Positions 16,001 to 25,085 of a stretch of DNA of 64,000 nucleotides are shown here, piece after piece; within the stretch, counting starts at the first letter, position 1; each line of letters begins with the position of its first letter. The DNA lies in contig JADLAY010000083.1 of assembly GCA_020849765.1 (NCBI GenBank), positions 1 to 64,000 on the forward strand. The letters run 5' to 3'. The translations under genes and the position numbers were made by a program. The stretch comes from Anaerolineae bacterium. Its GTDB lineage: Bacteria; Chloroflexota; Anaerolineae; Aggregatilineales; Phototrophicaceae. Below the pieces are notes generated by a model. The model did not search any database, was not told where the DNA came from, and was given only the letters and a program-made list of their open reading frames with translations.

Positions 16001-17692
16001 CTACGGTTCCGGGTGCACCTGATCGATGTTGGTGGCGTCGACCAGAATGTGCTGGATGTAAACCGCGGGCGGGATCGGCTGGCCGCGCAGAATGCTGCGT
16101 GACAGCTCGATCAGGCCGGCGCCGTAATGCGCCGGCGGGAACAAGACCGCGCCGACGATGACCGAGCCGCGTTTGCGCAGTTCGTCGCGGATCATGCGCG
16201 TGCCCGCGCCCTGGCTAACGCAGGCCAGGGTGCGCTCGCGGCCCGTCACGCGCGCCGCGTCGATCACGCCTTCCACGCTCGCATCATTGAAACTGATCAC
16301 CGCCAGCCGCGCGTCATCCGGCAGGCTGGCGAGCACGTTCGTCACCTGCTCCTGGATGCTGCCCGGCAGGCCGTCCTCGTCGATCAGCGAGATGCGCCGC
16401 TGCGGCGGAATCGCGCCGATGACAGATTGCAGGCCTTCGATCTGGCTCAGGTTGCGCGTGGCGGGCACCGGCCCGGACGCATGCCGTTCGAGCAGCAGCA
16501 GGTAATCGATCTCGCCGTCCCAGTGCTGCTGAATCCACTTGCCGAGCGCGACGCCCCCATCCAATCCCGAACGGTAGTTATCGACGCCGAAGAAGGTCGC
16601 ACCGAGCATTGGGATGTCGATGGCAATGACCGGGATGTTGTAGCGCGAGAACTTGTTGACCAGCAGCGCGCCCATTCGTTCGTCGAAGTGAAACTCGATC
16701 GCCAGGTCGATGCCCGCGGCGATCAGATCGTCGGCGACTTCGAGCGCGATCTCGCTGTCGTACTGGTTGTCGGTCACGACCAGGTCGATATCGCCGACGT
16801 GGCGCGCGGCCACTTCCAGGCTCTGGCGCACAGCGACGCCAAACGGGCGCTGCTCGCCCAGCCCGGCGAACCCGATCTTATAGTGGGCGGTATCGGCGTC
16901 GATCGGCGTGTAGGACGAGATCGTCTTGTCGCCGCAGACGGTCACGATCGTCTCCTGGCGCAGGTCTTCGATGAACTTGGCGTCGACCTGAGTATCGGTC
17001 AGGATCTGCACGACCTGGTTGAGCTGGGCGAACGAGCTGAAGCGAACGATGCCGAACTTGCTCGATTCGACCAGCGCAACCGTGCGCTCGGCAGAGCTGA
17101 CGACGCGGCTCTTGAGCTGGGCCGTCTCCATGTCGGCGTCGGTGAAGCCGCTGCGCCGCGAGACGCCGCTGCACGAGAGGAAGGCCGTGCGAATGTGCAG
17201 CCCTTCCAGCGAGCGCTCGCTCAACTGCCCGGCGACGGAGACCGTCCGCGTGCGCACGATGCCGCCGACGAGCACGACGGTCGAATCGAGATTCTGCGCG
17301 GCGGCCAGCGCCGTCTCGATGCCGTTGGTGACGACGGTCAGGTTGCGCCGGTGCGTCAGGTACGAGACCATATGAAAGGCGGTCGTGCTGTCGTCGAGGA
17401 AGATGGCGTCGCCGTCCTTGACCATGTCCGCCGCCCAACGCGCGATCAGCCGCTTGTGCGACGAGTTGGCGCTGGCGCGGGCGGCGAACTCCGGGCTGGT
17501 GATCAGGTGGCGGTTGATCAGCGTCGCGCCGCCGTGGGTGCGCTTGACCTGCTTGACCTCACTCAGATAGTTCAGATCGTTGCGGATGGTGCCTTCGGAA
17601 ACACCCAACAACTCCGCGAGCGTCCCAATCTTGAGTTCCTGGTGCTCACGGAGTGCGGAGAGGATTTCCTGGCGGCGTTCGTAGGTTTTCAT
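16001..17692 (-). CDS. DeoR-family regulator fused to a periplasmic-binding-protein-like sugar domain
   Basis: A 563-residue predicted transcription factor. Residues 1-58 are a DeoR helix-turn-helix (RRQEILSALREHQELKIGTLAELLGVSEGTIRNDL). Residues 75-235 are the DeoR sensor fold with DGDAIFLDDSTTA, VVTNGIE and the C-terminal D-x-SKFG segment that senses phosphosugars. Residues 265-560 resemble a LacI/RbsB-type sugar-binding domain (AIDIPMLGATFFGVDNYRSGLDGG; GAVLFPPAHYGAGL). The protein may read a phosphosugar and a free sugar at once. It lies 9 bases after the hydrolase gene and close to a sugar isomerase gene, which are likely targets. Confidence 0.8.
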   Translation of the reverse strand: MKTYERRQEILSALREHQELKIGTLAELLGVSEGTIRNDLNYLSEVKQVKRTHGGATLINRHLITSPEFAARASANSSHKRLIARWAADMVKDGDAIFLDDSTTAFHMVSYLTHRRNLTVVTNGIETALAAAQNLDSTVVLVGGIVRTRTVSVAGQLSERSLEGLHIRTAFLSCSGVSRRSGFTDADMETAQLKSRVVSSAERTVALVESSKFGIVRFSSFAQLNQVVQILTDTQVDAKFIEDLRQETIVTVCGDKTISSYTPIDADTAHYKIGFAGLGEQRPFGVAVRQSLEVAARHVGDIDLVVTDNQYDSEIALEVADDLIAAGIDLAIEFHFDERMGALLVNKFSRYNIPVIAIDIPMLGATFFGVDNYRSGLDGGVALGKWIQQHWDGEIDYLLLLERHASGPVPATRNLSQIEGLQSVIGAIPPQRRISLIDEDGLPGSIQEQVTNVLASLPDDARLAVISFNDASVEGVIDAARVTGRERTLACVSQGAGTRMIRDELRKRGSVIVGAVLFPPAHYGAGLIELSRSILRGQPIPPAVYIQHILVDATNIDQVHPEP

Positions 17693-17701
17693 AGGTTGAT
17701 T

Positions 17702-18538
17702 TCACACCTTGCGGTCGGTGTCGTGCGCATCGTCCTGGACGCGATCCAGCCAGTCACGAGCGAGCGCGCGGAAAAGCGCAGGCTGTTCGCGCGTGAGCAT
17801 GTGACCGGCACAGTCCAGAACCGCGTAGGTAGCTCTCGGATAATTATCCAGAATACTCCACGCTTCGCGAAAGCCGCAAACCGAGTCCTGGCGCCCGGCC
17901 AGGATCAGGGACGGCGCACTGCACGGCGCATCGAACCCATCAACATCGAACGAAAAGCCCGGCGTCGAATCCAACCGCTGCAAGAAGGCGCTGTCGGCGG
18001 CGGTCAGCGCCGGGAGCAAGACCGCGCGCACCTCGTCGAGCAGCGGGCGGCTCTGCGCGACGACCGAGTTGAGCAGCCAGCGTTCATCCGGTTGGAGCGC
18101 GGCTTCGAAGTCTGGATCGGCTTTCAGGGTCGCCTGCGCCGGGAAACGCTGACGTGACGGGTCGCGCTCGACGCTCGGCACGACCAGCATGACGCCATCC
18201 AGGTGCGCTGCCCGCCGGTAGACGACGCCGCGCGCCAGATACGCCCCATACGAGACCCCGGCGATGGCGAAGCGCTGGCCGGGGATGACCGCGTCGATGA
18301 AGTCCACGATCGCATCCAGCAGTTGATTGTGCGTGCTCAGCCAATCCGGCGCGCGCGTCTGCCCTGCCCCCGGCACGTCGAGATAGAGGCGCCGCCAGCC
18401 GTCCCGATCCGCGAACAGCGGCTCCAGCGTGTGCATGACCGAGCGCCGATCCGCGCCGCGCCCGTGGATGATGATCAACGGCGTGCCGTCGCCGATGTCG
18501 TCATAATGAATGGTCAGATCGCGGATGGCACATTGCAT
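17702..18538 (-). CDS. Alpha/beta-hydrolase fold protein
   Basis: A 278-residue protein with the hydrolase fold. The oxyanion segment HGRGADRRS is near residue 25, the nucleophile elbow GVSYG near residue 100, and the likely catalytic His is in DCAGHMLTREQP near the C-terminus. The substrate is unknown; esters or lactones are plausible. The start at 18538 follows CAGG about ten bases upstream. It is co-oriented with the DeoR-type regulator, 9 bases away. Confidence 0.82.
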   Translation of the reverse strand: MQCAIRDLTIHYDDIGDGTPLIIIHGRGADRRSVMHTLEPLFADRDGWRRLYLDVPGAGQTRAPDWLSTHNQLLDAIVDFIDAVIPGQRFAIAGVSYGAYLARGVVYRRAAHLDGVMLVVPSVERDPSRQRFPAQATLKADPDFEAALQPDERWLLNSVVAQSRPLLDEVRAVLLPALTAADSAFLQRLDSTPGFSFDVDGFDAPCSAPSLILAGRQDSVCGFREAWSILDNYPRATYAVLDCAGHMLTREQPALFRALARDWLDRVQDDAHDTDRKV

Positions 18539-18571
18539 GGGAATTACCTGCCTACATAAAAATGTCTTCCA

Positions 18572-18642
18572 GGCGGATGCCAAGAATGGCGTCCCTGCAT
18601 ATCAAGATGGGCGTCCCGAAAGGGTTTGGCGATGCCAAACCC
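18572..18642. repeat. Family A hairpins (two copies)
   Basis: Reverse copy at 18572-18598 (GGATGCCA/TGGCGTCC, with one mismatch in the stem) and a copy at 18622-18642 (GGGTTTGGC/GCCAAACCC). Confidence 0.65.
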
Positions 18643-18670
18643 ATCTATGCCTGATGACCTTTGTTGCCCT

Positions 18671-18813
18671 TTTACCCTCACCCTAAATCCCTCTCCCTTA
18701 TGGAGAGGGACTTTCAGAGTCGATAACTTCTCCACCTCTGCCTCATAGAGAGGGACTTCCAGAGCCAATCTTCTCCCCTTCGCCCTAAGGGAGAAGGGGC
18801 CGGGGGATGAGGG
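18671..18813. repeat. Family C G-rich repeat, long copy with quadruplex motif
   Basis: Starts with CCCTCACCCTAAAT, then a CCCTCTCC/GGAGAGGG hairpin, a diverged second copy of that hairpin, then a CTTCTCCCC/GGGAGAAGGGG hairpin. The right end, 18789-18813, has four G-runs (3, 4, 5 and 3) separated by 4, 2 and 4 bases, which fits a G-quadruplex pattern. The gap 18539-18863 contains no gene. Confidence 0.65.
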
Positions 18814-18863
18814 TCAACAGCGGCAAATCTGCACCATGACCCTCTCGTCACCCGATTTTCCTA

Positions 18864-20390
18864 TCACCGCCGGATGTACTGCGGGCGACGGTAGGCCGGG
18901 TCGGTGACGTTGACGCATTCGATGCCCCAACAGCGGGCCAGGTTCTCGATCTGGTGCGCGATGTGGCCGACGCCGAGCGCGAAGTGATGCGTCGGGCCTT
19001 CCAGGCTCCAGTTCTCGATGAAGGTGCCGACGTCCGGCGCAAAGCGGCCGCGCGTGTTCGTGTTGCCCGTCGGCGGGATCGGCCCGGCCAGCGACTCCCC
19101 TTCGGCGACGACGAAGCGGAAGCGCCCGTCGTAGGTCTGGCTGAGCGAGAACAGTGTGATCGGCCCAACCTTTAGCTGGAATTCGACGCCGACGCCAAAG
19201 CCGCGCTTGCCGTGGTAGACACTCAGGCCGCGCAGCACTGGCCGCCCCTCGGACACGCCGACGTGATGTGGCCCATCATGCCCGACGAGGATGATGTCGT
19301 TGTCGAAGTCGCACGGGTGGATCTCGGCAAAGCTGCCGCCCGCCTCCAGCCGGTCGACCATCAGCATGGCCAGGCAGTTCTTGATATCGAGCTCACCCGC
19401 CACCGGGAAACCACGCCCGGTCAGCAGGCTGCTGCCGACGATGAAGGTCGAGCCGAGCCGCTCGTAGGCGTTGCCGTTGAGGCCGCGGTAATAATACGAC
19501 AGCGCGGTCAGGTCGAAGTCGTCGAACAGCCGATCCAGCCCGCAGGCGACCTGCGCCGCCCAGCGCACGTCTTCCGGCTTGGCTGGCCCGGCGATCGGGT
19601 CAGAGCCCGGCTCCGGGAAATCGAACAGCGCGTGGATCTCGTCCAGCTTGCGGGCAAGTTCGCGCTCCGTCACCTGGTCGACCAGCAGCGCCAGATCGTC
19701 CAGCTCCATGTGTTCGCAGTGCAGGCCGAAGTGCGCGTCGAACATGGTCGGGTCGGTGTTCATGTCCAACATGCCTTCGTAGACGTGACCCATGACGCCG
19801 ATCCGTGCGTTGCGCACGGTCGCGTAGGTGCGTGCGACCTTGACCCAGTCGGCGATGCGCCCCCACGCTTTCGGATCGTCGCGCAGGGTGCCGACGACCA
19901 TGCCGACCGGCTCGATGTTGGAGCGGCGCAGCGCGTTGCAGATTTCTGGCAGGCTGGTCGCATTGTCGTGCTCAAGCTGCATGAAGGTCGTGCCGTTGGC
20001 GTAATCCATCGCCTTGGTCGGCTGGAGCGAGATCATGAGCAGGGGCACGCCCGCGCGCTGGACGACCGGCAGCACGGTGCTGCTCATGGCGTAGGTGCTC
20101 ACGTAGCACATCAGGAAGTCGATGCCCTCGCGGCGGAACATGTCGCCGGTCTGGAACGCCATCTGCGAGTTATCGACCAGGCCGCCGGAGACGACTTCGA
20201 CGCCGAGCGCGCGCAGTTCGTCTTCGAAATACTGCTGGTGGCTGATCAAACGTTCCTTCAAGCCGGGGAATTGATCCCAATAGAACCAGCAGCCGCAGCC
20301 AAACACGCCGATCTTGGCACTGCCATAATCGCGTTTAAACAGTTCTTCGAAAGTTATGGCACGTTGGGAGTCGGACGATGGACTCGACAT
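18864..20390 (-). CDS. L-fucose/L-arabinose isomerase-like protein
   Basis: A 508-residue protein resembling the arabinose/fucose isomerase superfamily: an N-terminal Rossmann-like module with IDFLMCYVSTYAMSSTVLPVVQ, a central GMVVGTLRD segment, GELDIKN (likely metal-binding Glu), EIHPCDFDND and a C-terminal HHFALGVGH that matches the conserved metal His of AraA-type enzymes. It probably interconverts an aldose and a ketose in the cytosol. The nearby DeoR-type sugar regulator and hydrolase suggest a small sugar-acid or pentose pathway. The exact sugar is not known. Confidence 0.75.
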   Translation of the reverse strand: MSSPSSDSQRAITFEELFKRDYGSAKIGVFGCGCWFYWDQFPGLKERLISHQQYFEDELRALGVEVVSGGLVDNSQMAFQTGDMFRREGIDFLMCYVSTYAMSSTVLPVVQRAGVPLLMISLQPTKAMDYANGTTFMQLEHDNATSLPEICNALRRSNIEPVGMVVGTLRDDPKAWGRIADWVKVARTYATVRNARIGVMGHVYEGMLDMNTDPTMFDAHFGLHCEHMELDDLALLVDQVTERELARKLDEIHALFDFPEPGSDPIAGPAKPEDVRWAAQVACGLDRLFDDFDLTALSYYYRGLNGNAYERLGSTFIVGSSLLTGRGFPVAGELDIKNCLAMLMVDRLEAGGSFAEIHPCDFDNDIILVGHDGPHHVGVSEGRPVLRGLSVYHGKRGFGVGVEFQLKVGPITLFSLSQTYDGRFRFVVAEGESLAGPIPPTGNTNTRGRFAPDVGTFIENWSLEGPTHHFALGVGHIAHQIENLARCWGIECVNVTDPAYRRPQYIRR

Positions 20391-20476
20391 TATTGTTTCC
20401 CTCTTGATCGATGGCTGAATGTGATGACCCGGTCATGATGTGAATGCGTGATGCACGGATTCGTCTGTCGTAATCC

Positions 20477-20620
20477 GTAGGGGCGATCCGCTGGGTCGCC
20501 CAGGGCATGGCGACGCCGAGCCCCTACGAGATCGTTCTGTTCTGTCGGCACGACGGACGCGCCGTTGCGCGTCCCTACGAAACCACCCTGTTCTGTAGGG
20601 ACGCCATTCTTGGCGTCCGT
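20477..20620. repeat. Family A composite plus two more hairpins
   Basis: Positions 20477-20526 are a two-hairpin composite bracketed by GTAGGGG and CCCCTAC (stems GGGCGATCC/GGGTCGCCC and GGGCATGGC/GCCGAGCCC, each with mismatches). A reverse copy lies at 20552-20578 (GGACGCGC/GCGCGTCC) and a forward copy at 20595-20620 (GGACGCCA/TGGCGTCC). They fill the gap 20391-20697, which has no gene. Confidence 0.72.
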
Positions 20621-20697
20621 CCCCAAATTCCGCTCGGATTGACGAACGGATTTGCGTCCATCCCCGCAACCCGCGCGTAAAGGTGAACAGACGCGAC

Positions 20698-21723
20698 TCA
20701 TGAGACTTCCCCGGATAGGACGGCTTCCGCCTCGGACTTGGTGGTCGCCTTGGCTTCGTCCTCGTAGACGTAGCAGGCGGTCGCGCGGGCAGGGCTGGTC
20801 TGATACAACGGTGGCGGCGCGTTCTGGCAGGCTGGCATCAGCCACGGGCAGCGGTCGGCAAACAGGCAGCCGGTGTCGGGCACATCGGCCCGGCGCGCCT
20901 GATCGACCGTCTCGTCGCCCCAGCGCCGGTTCGGGTCGGGCAGCGGGATCGAGCCGACGAGCAGCTGCGTGTACGGATGCTGCGGCTGCTTGATCACCTG
21001 CTCGACGTCGCCCGTCTCGACCACCGCCCCGCGATAGAGGATGTTGATGTCACGGCAGAGTTGGTAAGCGGTCGTCAGGTCATGCGTGATGTAGATGAGC
21101 GAGATGCCGAATTCCTCGTGCAGCTTGAGCAGCGATTCGAGGATGGTCGCGCGCAGCGACGCATCGACCATCGACACCGGCTCGTCGGCGATGATGATCT
21201 TGGGCCGCAGCAGCAGCGCCCGCGCGATCATGATGCGCTGGCGCTGGCCGCCGCTCAGTTGGTGCGGGTAGCGCCCAAGCGTCTCCTCCGGGCGCAGGCC
21301 GACCTTGTTGAGCGTGCTTTCGATCAGTTCCTGCGCTTCGGCGGCATTGCGCGCCAGCTTGAACTTGGCGACCGGCGTCGTCAGCACGTGATCGACGCGG
21401 TAGAACGGGTTGTAGACCTCGAACGGGTCCTGATAGATCGCCTGCACGTCCTGGCGAAACTCGCGCCACTGATCGCGCTTCATGGTGTGCACGTCGACGC
21501 CCTTGTAGCGCACCGTTCCGATGCTGGGCGCGATCACGCCGAGCAGCAGGCGCGCGAGCGTCGTCTTGCCGCTGCCACTCTCGCCGGCGATGGCGGTGAC
21601 AATCGGCTTCTCGTCGTCGATGGCGAGCGAGAAATCGCGCAGGGCGTAAGCCTCCGACCGCTTGAAGAAGCCCCCGGTCGTGAACGTTTTGCCAGCGTGG
21701 TTGGCTTCAAGCAGGATGGTCAT
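20698..21723 (-). CDS. Oligopeptide ABC transporter ATPase, DppF/OppF type
   Basis: A 341-residue ATPase. Walker A GESGSGKTT is near residues 48-56, the signature is LSGGQRQRI and Walker B IIIADEPVSMVD. The C-terminal oligopeptide extension contains the Cys-rich segment CLFADRCPWLMPAC, typical of the DppD/DppF family and linked to a 4Fe-4S cluster in some members. The start at 21723 overlaps the end of the partner ATPase gene by 17 bases. The operon order is dppB-dppC-dppD-dppF-like. Confidence 0.92.
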   Translation of the reverse strand: MTILLEANHAGKTFTTGGFFKRSEAYALRDFSLAIDDEKPIVTAIAGESGSGKTTLARLLLGVIAPSIGTVRYKGVDVHTMKRDQWREFRQDVQAIYQDPFEVYNPFYRVDHVLTTPVAKFKLARNAAEAQELIESTLNKVGLRPEETLGRYPHQLSGGQRQRIMIARALLLRPKIIIADEPVSMVDASLRATILESLLKLHEEFGISLIYITHDLTTAYQLCRDINILYRGAVVETGDVEQVIKQPQHPYTQLLVGSIPLPDPNRRWGDETVDQARRADVPDTGCLFADRCPWLMPACQNAPPPLYQTSPARATACYVYEDEAKATTKSEAEAVLSGEVS

Positions 21724-22693
21724 GGCTGACAACCTTTTCATACAGATGGCAGGCGACCCAGCACGAAGGCGCGGTTTCGCGTAACGGCGGCACGTCGAGC
21801 GTGCACGGTTCGAACGCTTCCGAGCAGCGCGGGTGGAACGGACAGCCCGACGGCGGATCGAGCAGTGAGGGCGCAGTGCCGGGTATCCCCTTGAACAGCT
21901 TCTTCTGCTCCAGATTGGGGATGCTGCCGATCAACTGCTGCGTGTACGGATGCTGCGGCGCTTTAAAGATCTGCTCGACGCTCGCCAGCTCGACCAGCCG
22001 CCCGGCATACATGACGCCGATGCGGTCGACGAACTGAGCCATCAGGCCCATGTCGTGGCCGACCAGGATGACCGCCGCGCCCAGCTCTTGCTGGACGTTG
22101 CCGAGCGTCTCCATCACCTGGCGCTGGACGACCACGTCGAGCGCGCTGGTCGGTTCGTCGGCCAGGATCACCTGCGGCTGCAGCGCGATCGCCATAGCGA
22201 TGCAGACACGCTGCTTCATGCCGCCGGACAGTTCGTGCGGGAACATCCCGGCTACCTCCGGCTTGAGGCCGACGCGCGTCAGCAGGTGGGCGATCTTGCC
22301 GTCCAGCTCGCTGCGCTTGGGCAGTTTGCCATGCGCCTCGTAGATATCGCGGATCTGCTCGCGGATACGCATGACCGGGTTGAGCGAGTTCATGGCGCCC
22401 TGCGGCACCATCGAGACGCGGTCAAACCGGACGGCGCGCATCTCGTCATCGCTCAGCGCCAGCAGATTGGTGCCGCTCAGGTTGATCGCCCCATCGATGA
22501 TGCGGGCCGGGCCTTCCAGCATGCGGATGATGGCGAGCGCCGTGGTCGATTTGCCGGAGCCGGACTCGCCGACCAGCCCCAGGCGTTCGCCCTTGTACAA
22601 ATTGAAGCTGACGCCGTTGACGGCTTTGACCATCCCGGCCAGCGTCTGGTAATGGATGTGGAGACTATCCACCTGCAAAACTGGCGCGTTCAT
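21707..22693 (-). CDS. Oligopeptide ABC transporter ATPase, DppD type
   Basis: A 328-residue ATPase: Walker A GESGSGKST, Q-loop MVPQGAMNSLNP, signature LSGGMKQRV, Walker B VILADEPTSALD, and the family C-terminal segment CPFHPRCSEAF...C. It pairs with the DppF-type protein to power the permeases. Its ATG overlaps the stop of the permease gene upstream (ATGA). Confidence 0.92.
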   Translation of the reverse strand: MNAPVLQVDSLHIHYQTLAGMVKAVNGVSFNLYKGERLGLVGESGSGKSTTALAIIRMLEGPARIIDGAINLSGTNLLALSDDEMRAVRFDRVSMVPQGAMNSLNPVMRIREQIRDIYEAHGKLPKRSELDGKIAHLLTRVGLKPEVAGMFPHELSGGMKQRVCIAMAIALQPQVILADEPTSALDVVVQRQVMETLGNVQQELGAAVILVGHDMGLMAQFVDRIGVMYAGRLVELASVEQIFKAPQHPYTQQLIGSIPNLEQKKLFKGIPGTAPSLLDPPSGCPFHPRCSEAFEPCTLDVPPLRETAPSCWVACHLYEKVVSHDHPA

Positions 22694-23568
22694 ACCGACC
22701 TCCGCAGCCGCGTGTTGACCAGATCGTCCAGGCCGGATGATGTGAGTAGCAGGCCGACGAAGATGAGGACGATGATGACGATCGGCGGCATCCACCACCA
22801 CCAGAAGCCACGCAGGATGGCGCCGTAGAACTGCGCCCAGTAGATCATCATGCCGAGCGTGTACTCGTTCTGCGGGCCGAGGCCGAGCGCTTCCAGGCCA
22901 ATCGTCGCCAGAATGGACTGCGACACCGTCGAGACGAAGCTGGCGGCGATGTACGGCAGCAGATTGGGCAGCACCTCTTTGATCACCAGTTCGAGACCAC
23001 CGACGCCGTTCAGCCGCGCGATCTGCACGTAGCCGCGCTCTCGCAGCGAGAGCGTTTGCGCGCGGATGGCGCGGGCCGGGAAGCGCCAGGCCAGCGAGGC
23101 CACGATCAGCGCCATGATGGCGACGTTGATGCTGCGCACGTTGGTGGCGATGACGACGAGCAAGGCGATGCCGGGGATGGTGACGAACACGTCCGTCACC
23201 GTGCGGATGACGCCGTCGATGATGCCACCGAAGAAGCCGGACAGCAGGCCGAGCACGACACCGACGCCCACGCCGACCGTCCCGGCGATCAGGCCGATCA
23301 GGAGCGTGTTAGGCGTCGACAGGATGAGCACCGAGAGCACGTCGCGGCCCTGGCTGTCGGTGCCGAGCAGACGCTCCGCATCCGGCGCCATGCGCGGCAG
23401 AAATGCGCCGACCTGGGCATACGATTTGTCGATGATCATGCCGCCGCCCACGCCGAACAGGATGAGCGCGAGCATGATGATCAGCCCGCTGACGAGCAGC
23501 CAGTTGATGCGCCTGCGGCGCGGGCGTGTTTCGGTGACGGGCTGAGTGAGAGCTTGTGCCGTTGCCAT
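22690..23568 (-). CDS. ABC transporter permease, DppC type
   Basis: A 292-residue permease. The N-terminus is arginine-rich (RPRRRRINW), followed by a first helix and the periplasmic GTDSQGRDVLS motif of DppC proteins. The EAA loop is at YVQIARLNGVGGLELVIKEVLPN. Several helices follow. It forms the channel with the DppB-type protein. Confidence 0.9.
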   Translation of the reverse strand: MATAQALTQPVTETRPRRRRINWLLVSGLIIMLALILFGVGGGMIIDKSYAQVGAFLPRMAPDAERLLGTDSQGRDVLSVLILSTPNTLLIGLIAGTVGVGVGVVLGLLSGFFGGIIDGVIRTVTDVFVTIPGIALLVVIATNVRSINVAIMALIVASLAWRFPARAIRAQTLSLRERGYVQIARLNGVGGLELVIKEVLPNLLPYIAASFVSTVSQSILATIGLEALGLGPQNEYTLGMMIYWAQFYGAILRGFWWWWMPPIVIIVLIFVGLLLTSSGLDDLVNTRLRRSV

Positions 23569-23577
23569 TGACCGCTC

Positions 23578-24585
23578 CTATCTCACGTCGTACTGAATGC
23601 GTGGGTCGATCAACGGGTAGACGAGATCGAGCACGTAGAGCGCAAAGCCAATGGAGACGATCAGGACGAGGACGATGCCCTGAACGACGAAGAAATCCTT
23701 GGTCTGAATCGCCTGGTACAGCTTGTAGCCGATGCCCGGATACGAGAAGATGACCTCGACTAGGATCGAGCCGGAGACGACGTAGCCGAGCGTGAGCGCC
23801 AGCGTCGTCAACTGCGGCAGCAGGCCGTTGCGCAGCCCGTACCAGAGGAAGATGCGCTTCTCGCGCAGTCCTTTCGCCTTCGCCAGCGTGATGAAGTCCT
23901 CGCCGAGCACGCTGATCATCATGCCGCGCATGTTAAGCGCCCACGCGCCGATGCCCGCCACGACGATCGACATGCCGGGCAGGAAGGCGTGGTGCAGGAT
24001 GTCGCCGAGGCTCTCCAGATCCCAGTGCAGCGTGCTGCCGAAGGTATAGGCGCCACCGGCGGGGAAAATGCGATTGACGATCACGAACAGGTAGATGAGG
24101 ATGATGCCGAGCAGGAAGTAAGGCACGGCGGAGATGACCATCAGCACCGGGATCAGGCCGCGCAGCACGCGTGGGATGCGCGGCCAGGCGAGTAAGCCGC
24201 CGAGCAGCGAGCCGATCACGAACGAGATCAGCGTCGACGTGCCGACCAGGAACACCGTCCACGGCAGCGCGGCGGAGATCGAATTGGAGACCGTCTCAGG
24301 ATAGTTGGACAGCGAGTAGCCGAAGTCCAGGCGCAGGATGTCGCGCCAGTAGTTGACGTACTGCTCGACCAGCGGGCGATCCAGACCGAACTGCGTCCGG
24401 TAGGCCGCTGCCATTTCTTCGATGCCGGTGACGAGGTTGCCACTGCTGGTGGCGGTCAACTGGGAGAGCTTCTCTTCGATGGGATCGCCAGGGATGAGCC
24501 TGGGGATCATGAAGTTGACGGTGACGGCGAGGACGACGACGAGTATGAACACGCCCGTCCGCCGGATCACATACTGCAAATTCAT
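23578..24585 (-). CDS. ABC transporter permease, DppB type
   Basis: A 335-residue permease with the DppB N-terminus (YVIRRTGVFILVVVLAVTVNFMIPRLIPGDP), an enlarged first periplasmic loop, the EAA loop FITLAKAKGLREKRIFLWYGLRNGLLP and the terminal DPRIQYDVR. It is the first gene of the minus-strand operon; the binding protein is encoded divergently at 25086. Confidence 0.9.
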   Translation of the reverse strand: MNLQYVIRRTGVFILVVVLAVTVNFMIPRLIPGDPIEEKLSQLTATSSGNLVTGIEEMAAAYRTQFGLDRPLVEQYVNYWRDILRLDFGYSLSNYPETVSNSISAALPWTVFLVGTSTLISFVIGSLLGGLLAWPRIPRVLRGLIPVLMVISAVPYFLLGIILIYLFVIVNRIFPAGGAYTFGSTLHWDLESLGDILHHAFLPGMSIVVAGIGAWALNMRGMMISVLGEDFITLAKAKGLREKRIFLWYGLRNGLLPQLTTLALTLGYVVSGSILVEVIFSYPGIGYKLYQAIQTKDFFVVQGIVLVLIVSIGFALYVLDLVYPLIDPRIQYDVR

Positions 24586-24662
24586 CTACCAAACGCCTCT
24601 CTAAATAACGGTGTATTGCCTTGATCTTTGGTATTTGTTTGCCGCCGCGCAACCTGCCCTTC

Positions 24663-24686
24663 GGCGGACGCGCCATGGCGCGTCCC
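24663..24686. repeat. Family A hairpin, reverse copy
   Basis: GGCGGACGCGCC followed by ATGGCGCGTCCCGAC: a perfect 20-base palindrome core (GGACGCGCCA with its complement). The usual CCCTAC end reads CCCGAC here. Confidence 0.65.
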
Positions 24687-24877
24687 GACGGGTGAACCCA
24701 TTTTTGCGGCGGCGTTCGAACCATTAACTTCGCTTGATGCAACCTCCGAAAAGGCTTCATACACCCTGGCTTGATCCACAGTATAACAGGCATTTGAAGG
24801 AGATCAACAAGATTTCAGCCTAAATCATCAAAATATCTAAAGGTTTTTTGAAGATATTTTGTTATTTGTGGCTTATA

Positions 24878-24907
24878 TTGACAAAACTGTGTCGAACGTG
24901 TCATACT
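24878..24907 (+). promoter_or_regulatory. Sigma70-type promoter for the binding-protein gene
   Basis: TTGACA at 24878-24883 and CATACT at 24902-24907 are separated by 18 bases (17 if TCATAC is the -10). Transcription would start near 24914, giving an unusually long 5' leader of roughly 170 bases before the ATG at 25086. Confidence 0.6.
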
Positions 24908-25085
24908 GCGGGACATAGGTAACTTCCGGGAAACCGGTGCTATCAGACGCAGTTGCGACGGGAACTGGAGTGGTTTGCGGGAGGTCATCCCAGAAAGAAG
25001 GCAGCAGCGGCGAAAATACTTGTCGAAGCACGCGGAACTAAACGCGCATCCGTCTGACCAAATTTTCTTTTGAAGGGAGCTTTCT

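Larger units (their letters stand above)
24586..25085. other. 500-base divergent control region
   Basis: The gap separates the dppBCDF-like operon from its divergent binding-protein gene. It contains a reverse family A hairpin (24663-24686), an AT-rich stretch at 24800-24880, a sigma70-type promoter (24878-24907) and a leader of about 170 bases. No coding sequence is seen. Confidence 0.6.

Noticed and set aside
24925..25010. Possible cobalamin riboswitch (GGGAAACCGGTG followed by GGGAACTG)
   Set aside because: Some core-like words occur in the right order, but I could not find the conserved B12 box or the usual peripheral pairing. The resemblance is likely chance; a covariance search would settle it.
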